This document shows positions 1-9,222 of a stretch of 64,000 bases of DNA, piece by piece; the stretch's first letter is position 1; the number at the start of each line of letters is the position of its first letter. The DNA is from Lachnospiraceae bacterium (lineage in GTDB: Bacteria > Bacillota > Clostridia > Lachnospirales > Lachnospiraceae): positions 1 through 64,000 of the forward strand of contig JAFVBO010000020.1 in assembly GCA_017479935.1 (NCBI GenBank), in the 5' to 3' direction. Below the pieces are notes generated by a model. That model made no database searches and was not told the origin of the DNA. It saw only the letters and a list, made by a program, of their open reading frames with translations. The position numbers and the translations under genes are program-made.

Positions 1-146
1 CAACCCTGAATACCTGTGACGGGAGTACTTGCCAAGGAGTGCAGCCATAGAATGGCCCACGGTGAATAGGCCGTTCGACGCGCTTGACGCGGACTTTAGA
101 AGCCCTTTCCAAACTCCGTTTGGGAGGGGAGTTTCACTTCCTCCCT
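1..146 (+). ncRNA. 3' part of an unidentified structured RNA (possibly 6S-like)
   Basis: This stretch has no credible reading frame but is rich in base pairing. AAACTCC (111-117) can pair with GGAGTTT (128-134), and GGGAGG (122-127) with CCTCCC (140-145); the two hairpins overlap and exclude each other. The GC-rich helical character ends sharply near 146 and the sequence becomes AT rich. This looks like the 3' end of a stable RNA whose 5' part lies outside the window. A 6S-type RNA is one guess from general appearance, but I could not match a family-specific motif. It does not look like the end of rRNA, tRNA, tmRNA or the core of SRP RNA. Confidence 0.25.
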
Positions 147-149
147 ATG

Positions 150-184
150 CATAACAGGGATTTATATTTTAACTATAACTGTTA
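150..184. repeat. AT-rich inverted repeat ahead of the trp promoter
   Basis: ATAACAG near 150 pairs with CTGTTAT near 184 around an AT-rich loop. It may be a weak terminator for the upstream RNA or an operator. There is no clear T tract. The rest of 147-257 shows no gene. Confidence 0.25.
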
Positions 185-257
185 TAAGATAAACTTTGCA
201 CAAATACAAAAAAGTGAGAAAGTTTTCAGAAGTTCATCACTTTATAGCAAAAAAGCG

Positions 258-285
258 TTGACACGAACCGAAAGTATGATAGAAT
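258..285 (+). promoter_or_regulatory. Promoter of the trp operon
   Basis: TTGACA (258-263) and TAGAAT (280-285) are separated by 16 bp. This is the best sigma-A-type match upstream of the T-box leader, and would start transcription near 292, just before stem I of the leader. Confidence 0.7.
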
Positions 286-294
286 AAGTACAAT

Positions 295-555
295 TTCATA
301 GCGACAAACCGAAGATGTGGAAGTAAAGGCGGGATACGCGCGTACAGAGAGTGGACTGGTGCTGAGAAGTCCGCGGCATACGGCTCGTCATAATGGACCA
401 CGGAGGGCGCGGTGAAAAGCCGCGACGTGCGGGCATACGTCAGTTGCCTGGGATATGTTGGTATCCTGTAAAGTGCGCGGCGTAAACGCCGCGAATCAAG
501 GTGGCACCGCGGATTAATTCGCCCTTGACTAAACGCAAGTTTAGTCAAGGGCGTT
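295..555 (+). promoter_or_regulatory. Tryptophan T-box riboswitch with terminator
   Basis: The leader carries the T-box signature AAGGTGGCACCGCGGA at 498-513. The stem I landmarks AGAGAG and AGTCC lie near 342-382. A TGG triplet at 394-396 precedes ACCAC at the expected specifier-loop position, fitting tRNA-Trp. The intrinsic terminator is a perfect 15-bp stem, 520-534 with 539-553. By the known mechanism, uncharged tRNA-Trp pairs with the T-box bulge and favours the antiterminator; charged tRNA allows termination. The leader therefore should switch on trpEGDCFBA when tryptophan is short. Confidence 0.93.
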
Positions 556-591
556 CGTCGTTTCTGGACAAAAAAGAGAGGAGCATCACAG

Positions 592-2067
592 ATGGCAGAC
601 AAATACTATCCTTCCTTGCAAGAAGCCATGACTTACCGGGAAGATTACAAAACGGTCCCGATCAGCCGCACCATCCTGTCGGACAGCCGGACACCGGTGG
701 AAACGTTGCGGATTTTAAAGTCCGTCAGCCGCCATGCATTTATCCTGGAAAGTCTGGAGGACGCGAAACGATGGGGACGGTACACCTTCCTGGGCTTTGA
801 TCCCAAGCTGGAATTCACCTGCTTGAACGGAACCGTACAGATTACGTCCGGAACCACCATGCGTTTCCCGGGTGTGAGGCCTGCGGATCTGATCCGGCAG
901 ATTGTAGAGGAGAACAAAGCTCCCAGGCTGCCGGGGCTGCCGAGCTTCACGGGCGGCCTGATGGGCTACTTCGCGTACGACTCCATCAAGTATGCGGAGC
1001 CGACGCTGGACCTTGCAGCGGAGGATGAAGATCATTTTAATGACATCGACCTGATGCTGTTTGACAAGATTATTGCCTTTGACAACTTTAAGCAGACCAT
1101 CACGCTGATCTGTTCGGCCAGGACAGACGGCCTGGAACAGAATTACCGGGCGGCCTGCATGGAGCTGGATAAGATGGCGGAGCTGATTTTGAGGGGAACG
1201 CCGGCCAGAAATGTGCCGCTTTCACTAAAGAGCGATTTTGCCCCGGCCTTTGACAAGAAAGAATACTGCGAGATGGTGGAAAAAGCGCGGCATTACATCT
1301 ACGAAGGGGACATCTTCCAGGTTGTGCTTTCCAACCGCATGTCGGCGGAGGCGGAAGGGAGTCTGTTGGACACGTACCGGCTCCTCAGAACCCGCAACCC
1401 TTCCCCCTATATGTTCTACATCTCCAGCGACAAGCTGGAAGTGGCTGGCTCTTCGCCGGAAACGCTGGTCAAGCTGGAAAACGGCATTCTGCATACCTTT
1501 CCGCTCGCAGGCACCCGTCCCCGCGGGCGCACTGAAGAGGAGGACAAAGCGCTCGAGGAAAGCCTGCTTTCCGATCCCAAGGAACTGGCGGAGCACAACA
1601 TGCTGGTGGATCTGGGAAGAAACGATCTGGGGCGGCTGTGCAAATTCGGGACGGTGGAAGTGGAAAAGTACATGAGCATTGAGCGGTATTCCCACGTCAT
1701 GCACATCGGATCCACTGTGCGAGGGGAGATCCGGGATGATCAGGATGCGCTTGACGCCATCGCCAGAGTGCTTCCGGCGGGAACGCTTTCCGGGGCCCCG
1801 AAAATCCGCGCCTGCGAGATTATTCACGAGCTGGAGAGGGGAAAACGCGGCATCTATGGGGGTGCGATCGGCTATGTGGATTTCACCGGGAACATGGATA
1901 CCTGCATCGCCATCCGGCTGGCCTACAAGAAAAACGACCATGTGATTGTGCGGGCGGGCGCCGGAATTGTGGCGGATTCGGTGCCGGAAAAGGAATTCCA
2001 GGAGTGCATGAACAAGGCGGCAGCCGTGGTGGAGGCGCTGAAACTTTCGGAAGGAGGGATCGACTGA
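592..2067 (+). CDS. trpE: Anthranilate synthase component I
   Basis: This 491-residue protein converts chorismate and ammonia (from TrpG) to anthranilate, the first committed step of tryptophan synthesis. The length matches TrpE. The chorismate-binding half contains LAGTRPRG, RNDLGR and a GTLSGAPK motif. An ILES sequence near residue 50 corresponds to the LLES element used for tryptophan feedback inhibition, so allosteric control probably adds to the T-box. The start is ATG 592 behind GAGAGG. The gene follows the T-box terminator directly and its stop overlaps the trpG start by one base, with AAGGAGGG just upstream. Confidence 0.96.
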   Translation: MADKYYPSLQEAMTYREDYKTVPISRTILSDSRTPVETLRILKSVSRHAFILESLEDAKRWGRYTFLGFDPKLEFTCLNGTVQITSGTTMRFPGVRPADLIRQIVEENKAPRLPGLPSFTGGLMGYFAYDSIKYAEPTLDLAAEDEDHFNDIDLMLFDKIIAFDNFKQTITLICSARTDGLEQNYRAACMELDKMAELILRGTPARNVPLSLKSDFAPAFDKKEYCEMVEKARHYIYEGDIFQVVLSNRMSAEAEGSLLDTYRLLRTRNPSPYMFYISSDKLEVAGSSPETLVKLENGILHTFPLAGTRPRGRTEEEDKALEESLLSDPKELAEHNMLVDLGRNDLGRLCKFGTVEVEKYMSIERYSHVMHIGSTVRGEIRDDQDALDAIARVLPAGTLSGAPKIRACEIIHELERGKRGIYGGAIGYVDFTGNMDTCIAIRLAYKKNDHVIVRAGAGIVADSVPEKEFQECMNKAAAVVEALKLSEGGID

Positions 2068-2639
2068 TGACGCTTTTGATCGACAATTACGACAGCTTTT
2101 CCTACAACCTGTTTCAGCTGGTCGGCTCGCTGGATCCGGATATTCGCGTGATCCGGAACAACGAGATGAGCGTCGATGAGATACGGGCGCTCAGGCCTTC
2201 GCGGATCATCCTGTCCCCGGGCCCGGGGCGGCCGAAGGACGCGGGCATCTGCGAGGAGGTGATCCGCCAGATGGCGGGAGAGGTGCCGATCCTGGGCGTC
2301 TGCCTGGGGCACCAGGCGATCTGTGAAGTGTACGGCGCCGTGATCACCTACGCGAAAGAGCTGATGCACGGAAAACAGTCAGAGGTCATTCTGGACAAGA
2401 GCTGCCCGCTGTTTGAGGGGCTGCCGGACCGCATTCCGGCGGCGCGCTACCATTCGCTGGCGGCCAATCCGGCCACGCTGCCCCGCTGTCTTTTAGTGAC
2501 GGCGCAGACGGAGGACGGAGAAATCATGGCAGTAGAGCACGCAGAATATCCGGTATACGGGCTGCAATTCCACCCGGAATCCATCCTGACACCGGACGGG
2601 AAGAAAATAATACAGAACTTTCTGAAAGCGGCGCGCTAG
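2067..2639 (+). CDS. trpG: Anthranilate synthase component II (glutamine amidotransferase)
   Basis: This 190-residue class I glutamine amidotransferase supplies ammonia to TrpE. The oxyanion strand (LSPGPGRPKD), the nucleophile elbow GVCLGHQ and the C-terminal FHPES with catalytic His and Glu are all visible. A longer in-frame start upstream exists, but ATG 2067 overlaps the trpE stop and has the strong site AAGGAGGG at 2051-2058, which marks translational coupling. It could also serve as PabA in folate synthesis, as in Bacillus; nothing here excludes that. Confidence 0.95.
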   Translation: MTLLIDNYDSFSYNLFQLVGSLDPDIRVIRNNEMSVDEIRALRPSRIILSPGPGRPKDAGICEEVIRQMAGEVPILGVCLGHQAICEVYGAVITYAKELMHGKQSEVILDKSCPLFEGLPDRIPAARYHSLAANPATLPRCLLVTAQTEDGEIMAVEHAEYPVYGLQFHPESILTPDGKKIIQNFLKAAR

Positions 2640-2649
2640 CACGAAGCGC

Positions 2650-2729
2650 GAAGCGACGCGTTTGCTTTCAGAATAACAGAGCAAAGCATGAAGCAACGCG
2701 TTTACTTTCAGAACACCACAGCAAAGTGA
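2650..2729 (+). repeat. Two 40-bp tandem repeats between trpG and trpD
   Basis: Units 2650-2689 and 2690-2729 share GAAGC-ACGCGTTT and CTTTCAGAA blocks and differ at several bases. Each copy has a short internal pairing (TTTGCT with AGCAAA in the first). They fill nearly the whole trpG-trpD gap. Confidence 0.7.
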
Positions 2730-2741
2730 GGAGAGGACATC

Positions 2742-3761
2742 ATGATTAGAGAAGCGATTATGAAGATTGTTGACAAGCAGGACCTGACCTACGAGGAAGC
2801 CTTCGCCGTCATGAACGAGATTATGAACGGCGAGACAACGCCCACCCAGAACGCCGCCTTCCTGGCAGCCCTGACCACCAAGAGCACCCGCGCGGAGACG
2901 ATCGCGGAGATCACCGGCTGTGCCGAGGCCATGCGGGAGCACGCGATCCAGGTGAAAACCGGCATGGATACGATGGAAATTGTGGGAACCGGCGGCGATA
3001 AGGCGCATTCCTTCAATATCTCCACGACCAGCCTGTTTGTGCTGGCAGCAGGCGGGGTAAAAGTTTCCAAGCACGGAAACCGAGCGGCTTCCAGCGATTC
3101 CGGCACAGCCGACTGTTTAGAGGCGTTGGGCGTTAAAATTGAGCAGGATCCGGATGAGTGCGTGCGCCTCTTAAAGAAAGTGGGAGCTTGCTTCATGTTT
3201 GCTCAGAAGTATCACACTTCGATGAAGTACGTGGGCTCTATCCGCAAGGAACTGGGCATCCGCACTGTGTTTAACATCTTAGGACCCATCACGAACCCGG
3301 CCAAGCCTGCGATGATCCTTCTTGGCGTGTACGATCCGCTGTTGGTGGAGCCGCTGGCCCGCGTGCTGACCGGACTGGGGATGAAACGCGGCCTGGTTGT
3401 CCACGGAACCGACTGCCTGGATGAAATCTCCGTTTCCGCGCCGACGCTGGTCTGCGAGTTTGACAACGGAAATTATAAAGCCTACGAAATCTGCCCGGAG
3501 GATTTCGGACTGCCCAGATGGCACAAATCAGATATCATCGGCGGAACGCCGCAGCAGAACGCCCAGATTACGACCGATATCTTAAAAGGTGTAAAGATGG
3601 GAGCCAAGAGGGACATCGTTCTGTTAAACGCCGGCGCAGGCCTGTATGTGGCCGGCAAGGCCGAGAGCATCGGTGACGGCGTGAAGCTTGCCGCGGAACT
3701 GATCGATTCGGGAGCTGCCTATCGGAAGCTGGAAGAAATTAAGCTGGAATCCAACCGATAA
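2742..3761 (+). CDS. trpD: Anthranilate phosphoribosyltransferase
   Basis: The 339-residue product transfers phosphoribose from PRPP to anthranilate. The signature [14 protein letters not shown], which binds PRPP and Mg2+, lies near residues 82-95, followed by KHGNRAASS. Length is normal for TrpD without a fused TrpG domain. ATG 2742 follows GAGGAGAGG. It is the third gene of the trp operon and is separated from trpG by the 40-bp repeats rather than being coupled. Confidence 0.96.
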   Translation: MIREAIMKIVDKQDLTYEEAFAVMNEIMNGETTPTQNAAFLAALTTKSTRAETIAEITGCAEAMREHAIQVKTGMDTMEIVGTGGDKAHSFNISTTSLFVLAAGGVKVSKHGNRAASSDSGTADCLEALGVKIEQDPDECVRLLKKVGACFMFAQKYHTSMKYVGSIRKELGIRTVFNILGPITNPAKPAMILLGVYDPLLVEPLARVLTGLGMKRGLVVHGTDCLDEISVSAPTLVCEFDNGNYKAYEICPEDFGLPRWHKSDIIGGTPQQNAQITTDILKGVKMGAKRDIVLLNAGAGLYVAGKAESIGDGVKLAAELIDSGAAYRKLEEIKLESNR

Positions 3762-3823
3762 GAAACAGACATGCTATGAAAGCGGCCGCGTCGCTTTCAT
3801 CAACCAGAAGGGGAGGGATGGAC

Positions 3824-4615
3824 ATGAGCACAATCCTGGACACAATCGCGGCTTACGCGAAAGAACGGGTGAAGGCGGACAAGGAAAAATGGCCGCTGAA
3901 GGACGTAAAGGCGCGCTGCCAGAACCTCGCGCCGGCAGACCGGGAAAGCTTTTACGACGCGGTAGCCAGGCCGGGGCTCTCCCTGATCTGCGAGGTAAAA
4001 AAGGCTTCCCCCTCCAAAGGCGTGATCGATCCGGTCTTTGACTACCTGTCCATCGCCCGGGATTACGAGGCAGCCGGGGCGGACTGCGTCTCCTGCCTCA
4101 CAGAGCCCCGGTGGTTTCTGGGGAGCGATCAGATTTTTACCGAGATCCGGCAGGAGATCCGCCTCCCCATGCTCCGCAAGGATTTTGTCGTGGACGAATA
4201 CCAGCTGTATCAGGCAAAGGCGATGGGGGCGGACTGCGTGCTCCTCATCTGTGCGATCCTGGATGAGCCCACGTTGCAACGATATCTGGGGCTTGCTAAG
4301 GAGCTTGGGCTGGCTGTTTTGACGGAGACCCACGACGAGGCGGAGATCGCCTGCGCCGTCAAGGCAGGCGCCCGGATGATCGGCGTCAATAACCGCAACC
4401 TGAAGGACTTTTCGGTGGACTTTTCCAACGCGGCAAGGCTGCGGGACAAAATCCCGGCGGGCGTTTTGTATGTGGCCGAATCCGGAGTGAAAACGCCGGA
4501 GGATCTGGAAATGATCCGGAAAATCGGAGCGGATGCGGCTCTGGTGGGCGAAGCGTTCATGAAGGCTCCGGACAGAAAAGCTTTCCTAAGGGAAATGAAA
4601 GGGAGGTGTCGTTAA
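3824..4615 (+). CDS. trpC: Indole-3-glycerol-phosphate synthase
   Basis: This 263-residue TIM barrel closes carboxyphenylamino-deoxyribulose phosphate to indoleglycerol phosphate. EVKKASPSKG holds the catalytic Lys of the first strand. LRKDFVVDEYQ and GVNNRNL are further family blocks, and AESGVKTPEDL forms part of the phosphate site. The frame is open upstream, but GGGGAGGG at about 3808-3815 suits ATG 3824, giving MSTILDT; the ATG at 3818 is too close to that site. A hairpin (ATGAAAGC with GCTTTCAT, about 3776-3799) lies just upstream. It is followed after one base by trpF. Confidence 0.95.
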   Translation: MSTILDTIAAYAKERVKADKEKWPLKDVKARCQNLAPADRESFYDAVARPGLSLICEVKKASPSKGVIDPVFDYLSIARDYEAAGADCVSCLTEPRWFLGSDQIFTEIRQEIRLPMLRKDFVVDEYQLYQAKAMGADCVLLICAILDEPTLQRYLGLAKELGLAVLTETHDEAEIACAVKAGARMIGVNNRNLKDFSVDFSNAARLRDKIPAGVLYVAESGVKTPEDLEMIRKIGADAALVGEAFMKAPDRKAFLREMKGRCR

Positions 4616-4616
4616 A

Positions 4617-5237
4617 GTGACTTGTGGTATCAAAATCTGCGGTTTATCTCGGGAGTTTGACATTCAGTACGTAAACGAAGCCAGGCCGGATTATGCCGGC
4701 TTTATCCTCTTGTTTCCCAAAAGCCACCGGAACATCCACCCCGAATGGGCCGCGGAGCTTAAAAAAGCCTTGCGCCCGGAAATCCGGGCGGTGGGAGTGT
4801 TTGTGGATCAGCCGCAGGAGGCGGTCTTAAGCGCGGCGGATGTGGCCGGGCTGGACGTCATCCAGCTGCATGGGCATGAGGAGGAAGCGTACATTCGGGA
4901 GTTAAAGAAGAAGACAGCCCGGCCGGTGTGGAAAGCCTTCCACGTCCGGACAAAAGAGGATGTGCGGGCGGCGGAAGAAAGCGCTGCCGACGAGATCCTT
5001 CTGGACAATGGGTACGGCACGGGACAAAGCTTTGACTGGTCGCTGTTGCCAGAGATTTCCCGCCCGTTTTGCCTGGCAGGGGGGCTTACGCCGGAGAATA
5101 TCCCGGAGGCGATCCGGCTGTTTTCCCCGAAGCTCGTGGACATTTCCTCCGGCGTGGAGACCGGGGGGCTGAAGGATCGGGAGAAAATCCGGCGGGCGGT
5201 AAAAGCGGTCAGGAGTTATTCGCGCGGCGGCATGTAA
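4617..5237 (+). CDS. trpF: Phosphoribosylanthranilate isomerase
   Basis: The 206-residue TIM-barrel enzyme isomerises N-(5-phosphoribosyl)anthranilate. Its N terminus reads TCGIKICGLSR, with the catalytic Cys of the KICG motif. QLHGHEE, the catalytic Asp in ILLDNGYGTG, and LAGGLTPEN complete the signature. The start is GTG 4617, one base after the trpC stop, with GGGAGGTG inside the end of trpC. The order trpC-trpF as separate genes, not fused, is typical of Firmicutes. Confidence 0.95.
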   Translation: MTCGIKICGLSREFDIQYVNEARPDYAGFILLFPKSHRNIHPEWAAELKKALRPEIRAVGVFVDQPQEAVLSAADVAGLDVIQLHGHEEEAYIRELKKKTARPVWKAFHVRTKEDVRAAEESAADEILLDNGYGTGQSFDWSLLPEISRPFCLAGGLTPENIPEAIRLFSPKLVDISSGVETGGLKDREKIRRAVKAVRSYSRGGM

Positions 5238-5354
5238 CTGGTGCAATCCGAAAATCCAGACAAGTTATGGAGCCAGTGAATGAGAAATCGATGTAGCAGG
5301 CATGTCTGGTGATACATGAAGATACAAACGGAACATAGGACAACGAGGAGAAAG

Positions 5355-6539
5355 ATGAGCAAAGGACGTTTTGGCATTCACGGCGGACAGTATATTCCGG
5401 AAACGCTGATGAACGCAGTGATTGAACTTGAGGAAGCTTACAACCGGTACAAGGATGACCCTGACTTTAACCGGGAACTGACGGAGCTTTTGAACGAATA
5501 CGCGGGCCGGCCTTCCCGGCTGTACTACGCGGCGCGCATGACCGAGGACCTTGGCGGCGCGAAGATCTATTTAAAGAGAGAAGACTTAAACCACACCGGA
5601 GCCCACAAGATCAACAACGTGCTGGGGCAGGTGCTCTTAGCCAAGCGCATGGGCAAGACCCGGGTGATCGCGGAGACCGGCGCCGGGCAGCACGGCGTTG
5701 CGACGGCGACGGCAGCAGCGCTCATGGGAATGGAGTGCGTGGTCTACATGGGGCGGGAGGATACGATCCGCCAGGCGTTAAATGTCTACCGCATGCGGCT
5801 GTTGGGAGCGGAGGTGCGGCCGGTAGATTCGGGCACGGGCACCTTAAAGGACGCGGTGAGCGAGACCTTCCGCGAGTGGACCAGCCGGATCGAGGACACG
5901 CATTACGTGTTAGGCTCGGTCATGGGGCCTCACCCCTTCCCGACCATCGTGCGCGATTTCCAGGCGGTTATATCCAGGGAGATCAAGCAGCAGATGCTGG
6001 AGAAGGAAGGGCGGCTGCCGGACGCGGTCCTGGCCTGCGTGGGCGGCGGTTCCAACGCCATCGGCGCGTTCTATCATTTTATTGAGGATCCGCAGGTGCG
6101 CCTGATCGGCTGCGAGGCAGCAGGGCGCGGCGTAGATACCTTCGAGACGGCGGCCACCATCGCCACCGGGCGGCTGGGAATTTTCCACGGTATGAAGAGC
6201 TATTTCTGCCAGGATGAGTACGGGCAGATTGCCCCGGTGTATTCCATCAGCGCCGGGCTCGATTATCCGGGCATCGGGCCGGAGCATGCGTATCTGCACG
6301 ATATCGGGCGGGCCGAGTACGTGCCGGTCACGGACGAAGAGGCGGTAAACGCCTTTGAGTACCTGTCCCGCACGGAAGGCATCATCCCTGCCATCGAATC
6401 GGCCCACGCCGTGGCGCACGCCATGAAAATCGCAGGGCAGATGGGCAAGGATAAAATCCTGGTGATCAACATTTCCGGCCGGGGTGATAAGGACTGCGCG
6501 GCGATTGCCCGCTACAGAGGGGAGGACATTCATGACTGA
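5355..6539 (+). CDS. trpB: Tryptophan synthase beta chain
   Basis: This 394-residue PLP enzyme joins indole and serine. It carries [14 protein letters not shown] at the N terminus, the PLP lysine in [15 protein letters not shown], and the phosphate-binding GGGSNAIG loop. I place the start at ATG 5355 behind GAGGAG (5344-5349); ATG 5316 would add 13 residues without a good ribosome site. It belongs to the standard TrpB1 type that partners TrpA, whose gene overlaps by 8 bases. Confidence 0.96.
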   Translation: MSKGRFGIHGGQYIPETLMNAVIELEEAYNRYKDDPDFNRELTELLNEYAGRPSRLYYAARMTEDLGGAKIYLKREDLNHTGAHKINNVLGQVLLAKRMGKTRVIAETGAGQHGVATATAAALMGMECVVYMGREDTIRQALNVYRMRLLGAEVRPVDSGTGTLKDAVSETFREWTSRIEDTHYVLGSVMGPHPFPTIVRDFQAVISREIKQQMLEKEGRLPDAVLACVGGGSNAIGAFYHFIEDPQVRLIGCEAAGRGVDTFETAATIATGRLGIFHGMKSYFCQDEYGQIAPVYSISAGLDYPGIGPEHAYLHDIGRAEYVPVTDEEAVNAFEYLSRTEGIIPAIESAHAVAHAMKIAGQMGKDKILVINISGRGDKDCAAIARYRGEDIHD

Positions 6540-7371
6540 CGTAAGAGAGGCACGTGCCGGGATGAAAGGCGCAGAAAGCAGCCGGGCAGGCGGAAAAACC
6601 ATCCGGATCGCGGACGCGTTTGCAAACGGGAAGGCGTTTATCCCCTTTATCACCTGCGGGGATCCGGATCTGGAAACGACGGAAGCGCTTGTGAAGGCAG
6701 CGGCGGAAAACGGCGCGGACCTGATCGAACTGGGGATCCCCTTCTCGGACCCCACGGCGGAGGGCCCCGTGATCCAGGAGGCCAATGAAAGAGCGTTAAA
6801 GGCCGGGACCACCACGGACAAGGTGTTCGCCCTGGTTGCCAGACTGCGGGAAACCCTGACCATCCCGCTGGTGTTCATGACCTACGCGAACGTGGTGTTC
6901 TCCTACGGGACGGAGCGCTTTTTGTCCGAGTGCGTGCGCGTGGGCATTCAGGGGCTGATCCTGCCGGACATTCCGTTTGAGGAAAAAGCGGAATTTGAGC
7001 CCGCCTGCCGCGAAAAGGGGCTGGAGCTTGTGTCCCTCATCGCGCCGACCTCCGAGGAGCGGATCGGCATGATCGCGAAAGAGGCGGCCGGCTTTGTGTA
7101 CTGTGTCTCCTCGCTGGGCGTCACGGGCGTGCGTAAGGAGATCACGACCGATGTGGGCGCGATGGTGAAGCTGGTGAAGGCTGCGAAGGACATCCCCTGC
7201 GCCATCGGCTTTGGCATCTCCACGCCGGAGCAGGCCAGAAAGATGGCGGCGGTCTCCGACGGGGCGATCGTTGGCTCCGCCATCATGAAGCTGATCGCAG
7301 CCCATGGGAGAGAGTCCGTGCCTTACGTGGCACAGTACGTGCGCGAGATGAAGGACGCCGTGCGGATGTAA
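6532..7371 (+). CDS. trpA: Tryptophan synthase alpha chain
   Basis: The 279-residue TIM-barrel subunit cleaves indoleglycerol phosphate and channels indole to TrpB. The catalytic Glu and Asp are visible in ELGIPFSDP, and the loop segment [11 protein letters not shown] and phosphate-binding IGFGIST are present. ATG 6532 lies inside the last codons of trpB after GGGGAGG, so the two subunits are coupled. About 25 extra N-terminal residues precede the conserved IADAF segment. No clear terminator follows; the operon may end in the 7372-7500 gap. Confidence 0.96.
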   Translation: MTDVREARAGMKGAESSRAGGKTIRIADAFANGKAFIPFITCGDPDLETTEALVKAAAENGADLIELGIPFSDPTAEGPVIQEANERALKAGTTTDKVFALVARLRETLTIPLVFMTYANVVFSYGTERFLSECVRVGIQGLILPDIPFEEKAEFEPACREKGLELVSLIAPTSEERIGMIAKEAAGFVYCVSSLGVTGVRKEITTDVGAMVKLVKAAKDIPCAIGFGISTPEQARKMAAVSDGAIVGSAIMKLIAAHGRESVPYVAQYVREMKDAVRM

Positions 7372-7466
7372 GTCCTGAGAATCCAGCTTGTAAACCCGGT
7401 AAAGGCGGCGCCGCATTGAAGGCGAACAGGGGAAATAAGGAACATTTTGTCCAAAGGCAGGGAAAC

Positions 7467-7497
7467 GTCAAGTTTTTACACGTATGGGAAACTTGAC
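7467..7497. repeat. Perfect 9-bp inverted repeat after trpA
   Basis: GTCAAGTTT (7467-7475) and AAACTTGAC (7489-7497) enclose a 13-base loop and are followed by AAATTTTAAA. There is no proper T tract, so it could be a weak trp terminator or an operator of the cstA-like gene. The rest of 7372-7526 holds no gene. Confidence 0.5.
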
Positions 7498-7526
7498 AAA
7501 TTTTAAACGAAAATGAAATTTTTCTG

Positions 7527-7555
7527 TTGCATTTTAGACAAAAAAGGACTAAACT
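7527..7555 (+). promoter_or_regulatory. Candidate promoter of the cstA-like gene
   Basis: TTGCAT (7527-7532) and TAAACT (7550-7555) are 17 bp apart, about 65 bases upstream of the start codon. The region around is AT rich and contrasts with the coding DNA on both sides. Confidence 0.55.
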
Positions 7556-7618
7556 GAACTTACCATACAATGAGGGGCCAAGAGAGCTCCGAAAATTCAA
7601 AAAAGGGGTGAATGTTTT

Positions 7619-9091
7619 ATGGTAAGTTTTGTAGTATGTTTACTCATTCTGATCGTAGGGTATTTCACGTATGGTAAGCTCGTTGACAATACCTTTGGTC
7701 CGGATGACCGTGAAACGCCCGCCGTGGCAATCAACGATGGTGTCGACTACGTTGTTCTGCCGCAGTGGAAGCTGTTCATGATCCAGCTGCTGAATATCGC
7801 CGGCCTCGGCCCGATCTTCGGTGCTATGCAGGGTGCTTTATGGGGCCCGATCGTCCTTCTGTGGATCACCTTCGGTACGGTTTTCGCCGGTGCGGTTCAC
7901 GACTATTTCTCCGGTATGCTTTCCGAGAGAAACAACGGCGCTTCCATTTCCGAAGTTACCGGTATCTATCTTGGACCGGTCATGAAGTTCATCATGCGTA
8001 TCTTCGCAGTTGTCCTTCTGATCATGGTTGGTACCGTTTTCGCAGTTGGCCCTGCCGGACTGATTGTTAAGCTGCTCACCGAGAAGGGTGTCAGCGGTAT
8101 CTTTGCCAATACCATGGTATGGCTGGGTATCATCTTCGCGTACTACTTCATCGCCACCTTTATCTCCATCGATAAGATCATCGGTAAGATCTACCCGATC
8201 TTCGGCATCTGCCTGATCATCATGGCAGTAGGTGTTGCCTACGGTACTTTAACTGGCGGCTATGCGATCCCTGAAATTTTCCAGAACTTCACGAACATGC
8301 ATCCGAAGGGAACCCCCGTGTGGTCCTTCATGTTCATCACGGTTGCCTGCGGCGCCATCTCCGGTTTCCACGCAACCCAGTCCCCTCTGATGGCTCGTTG
8401 CTTAAAGAGCGAGAAACAGGGTCACTTCGTATTCTACGGCGCTATGACCGCAGAAGGTATGATCGCTCTGGTCTGGGCCTTAGCGGGCTGCTCCATTTAT
8501 GAAAAGACCGGCGGCCTTTCCACCGGACTTCAGGCTGTTCTGGCTGATGGCCAGGCGGCTGCCATCTACGATGTCTGCGTTACCACGATGGGTCCTGTCG
8601 GCGTTATCCTCGCCATGCTCGGCGTTGTAGCCTGCCCCATCACCTCCGGCGATACCGCATTCCGTTCCGCACGTCTTACCCTGGCTGACTGGTTCCACAT
8701 CGATCAGGAAAGCCTTGGCAAGCGTCTGGCGCTTTGCATCCCCGTTCTGGGTGTTGGTATCTTCTTAGGCTTTGGTAACAGCCTTGGATATTTCAGCTAT
8801 CAGGTTATCTGGAGATACTTCAGCTGGACGAACCAGACTCTGGCCATGATCGTTCTGTGGGCCGGTGCCATGTTCCTGGCGAAGGAAAAGAAGAACTACT
8901 GGGTTTGCGCGGTTCCCGCTACCTTCATGAGCGCGGTTTCCATTACCTACTTCGTGATGGCTCCCGAGTGCCTTGGCATGAACGAGTTCTTCGCAAACAA
9001 CACGATGGTCGCTTATCCGGCCGGTATCATCTGCGCGGCTCTGTTCCTGTTCATCTTCCTGGCCTGCGCTAAGAAGTATAAAACGGCTTAA
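7619..9091 (+). CDS. cstA: CstA-family carbon starvation / pyruvate or peptide transporter
   Basis: This 490-residue polytopic protein resembles CstA/BtsT transporters, which take up pyruvate or peptides. Family blocks are the N-terminal GYFTYGKLVDNTFGPD, LPQWKLFMIQLLNIAGLGPI, GALWGP and GAVHDYFSGM, and GFHATQSPLMARC in the centre. At least ten hydrophobic segments are evident. It is shorter than the roughly 700-residue enterobacterial CstA and corresponds to the compact form seen in clostridia. ATG 7619 follows GGGGTGA. It stands alone between a promoter and a terminator, so it is likely a single-gene unit. The substrate is not decided by the sequence. Confidence 0.88.
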   Translation: MVSFVVCLLILIVGYFTYGKLVDNTFGPDDRETPAVAINDGVDYVVLPQWKLFMIQLLNIAGLGPIFGAMQGALWGPIVLLWITFGTVFAGAVHDYFSGMLSERNNGASISEVTGIYLGPVMKFIMRIFAVVLLIMVGTVFAVGPAGLIVKLLTEKGVSGIFANTMVWLGIIFAYYFIATFISIDKIIGKIYPIFGICLIIMAVGVAYGTLTGGYAIPEIFQNFTNMHPKGTPVWSFMFITVACGAISGFHATQSPLMARCLKSEKQGHFVFYGAMTAEGMIALVWALAGCSIYEKTGGLSTGLQAVLADGQAAAIYDVCVTTMGPVGVILAMLGVVACPITSGDTAFRSARLTLADWFHIDQESLGKRLALCIPVLGVGIFLGFGNSLGYFSYQVIWRYFSWTNQTLAMIVLWAGAMFLAKEKKNYWVCAVPATFMSAVSITYFVMAPECLGMNEFFANNTMVAYPAGIICAALFLFIFLACAKKYKTA

Positions 9092-9162
9092 GTAAGTCCT
9101 GACGGACAAAACGGGAGAGGACGCATGAAAACGTGTAGCGATCCTGTTTAAAGAAGCAACCC

Positions 9163-9204
9163 AAGAGCAGCGGCGCTAAGAAAGAGCCGCTGCTCTTTCT
9201 GGTC
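9163..9204 (+). terminator. Terminator of the cstA-like gene
   Basis: AAGAGCAGCGGC (9163-9174) pairs perfectly with GCCGCTGCTCTT (9186-9197), loop 11 bases. The T run is short (TTT). Confidence 0.75.
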
Positions 9205-9222
9205 TGAAAAGAAAGGCTGAAT

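Noticed and set aside
1225-1941. Long minus-strand frame inside trpE
   Set aside because: It is a shadow of a GC-rich gene: no ribosome site and no recognisable domain, while trpE in the plus frame is unmistakable.
5910-6878. 322-codon minus-strand frame over trpB-trpA
   Set aside because: It lies antisense to two conserved genes and its product is low in normal domain features.
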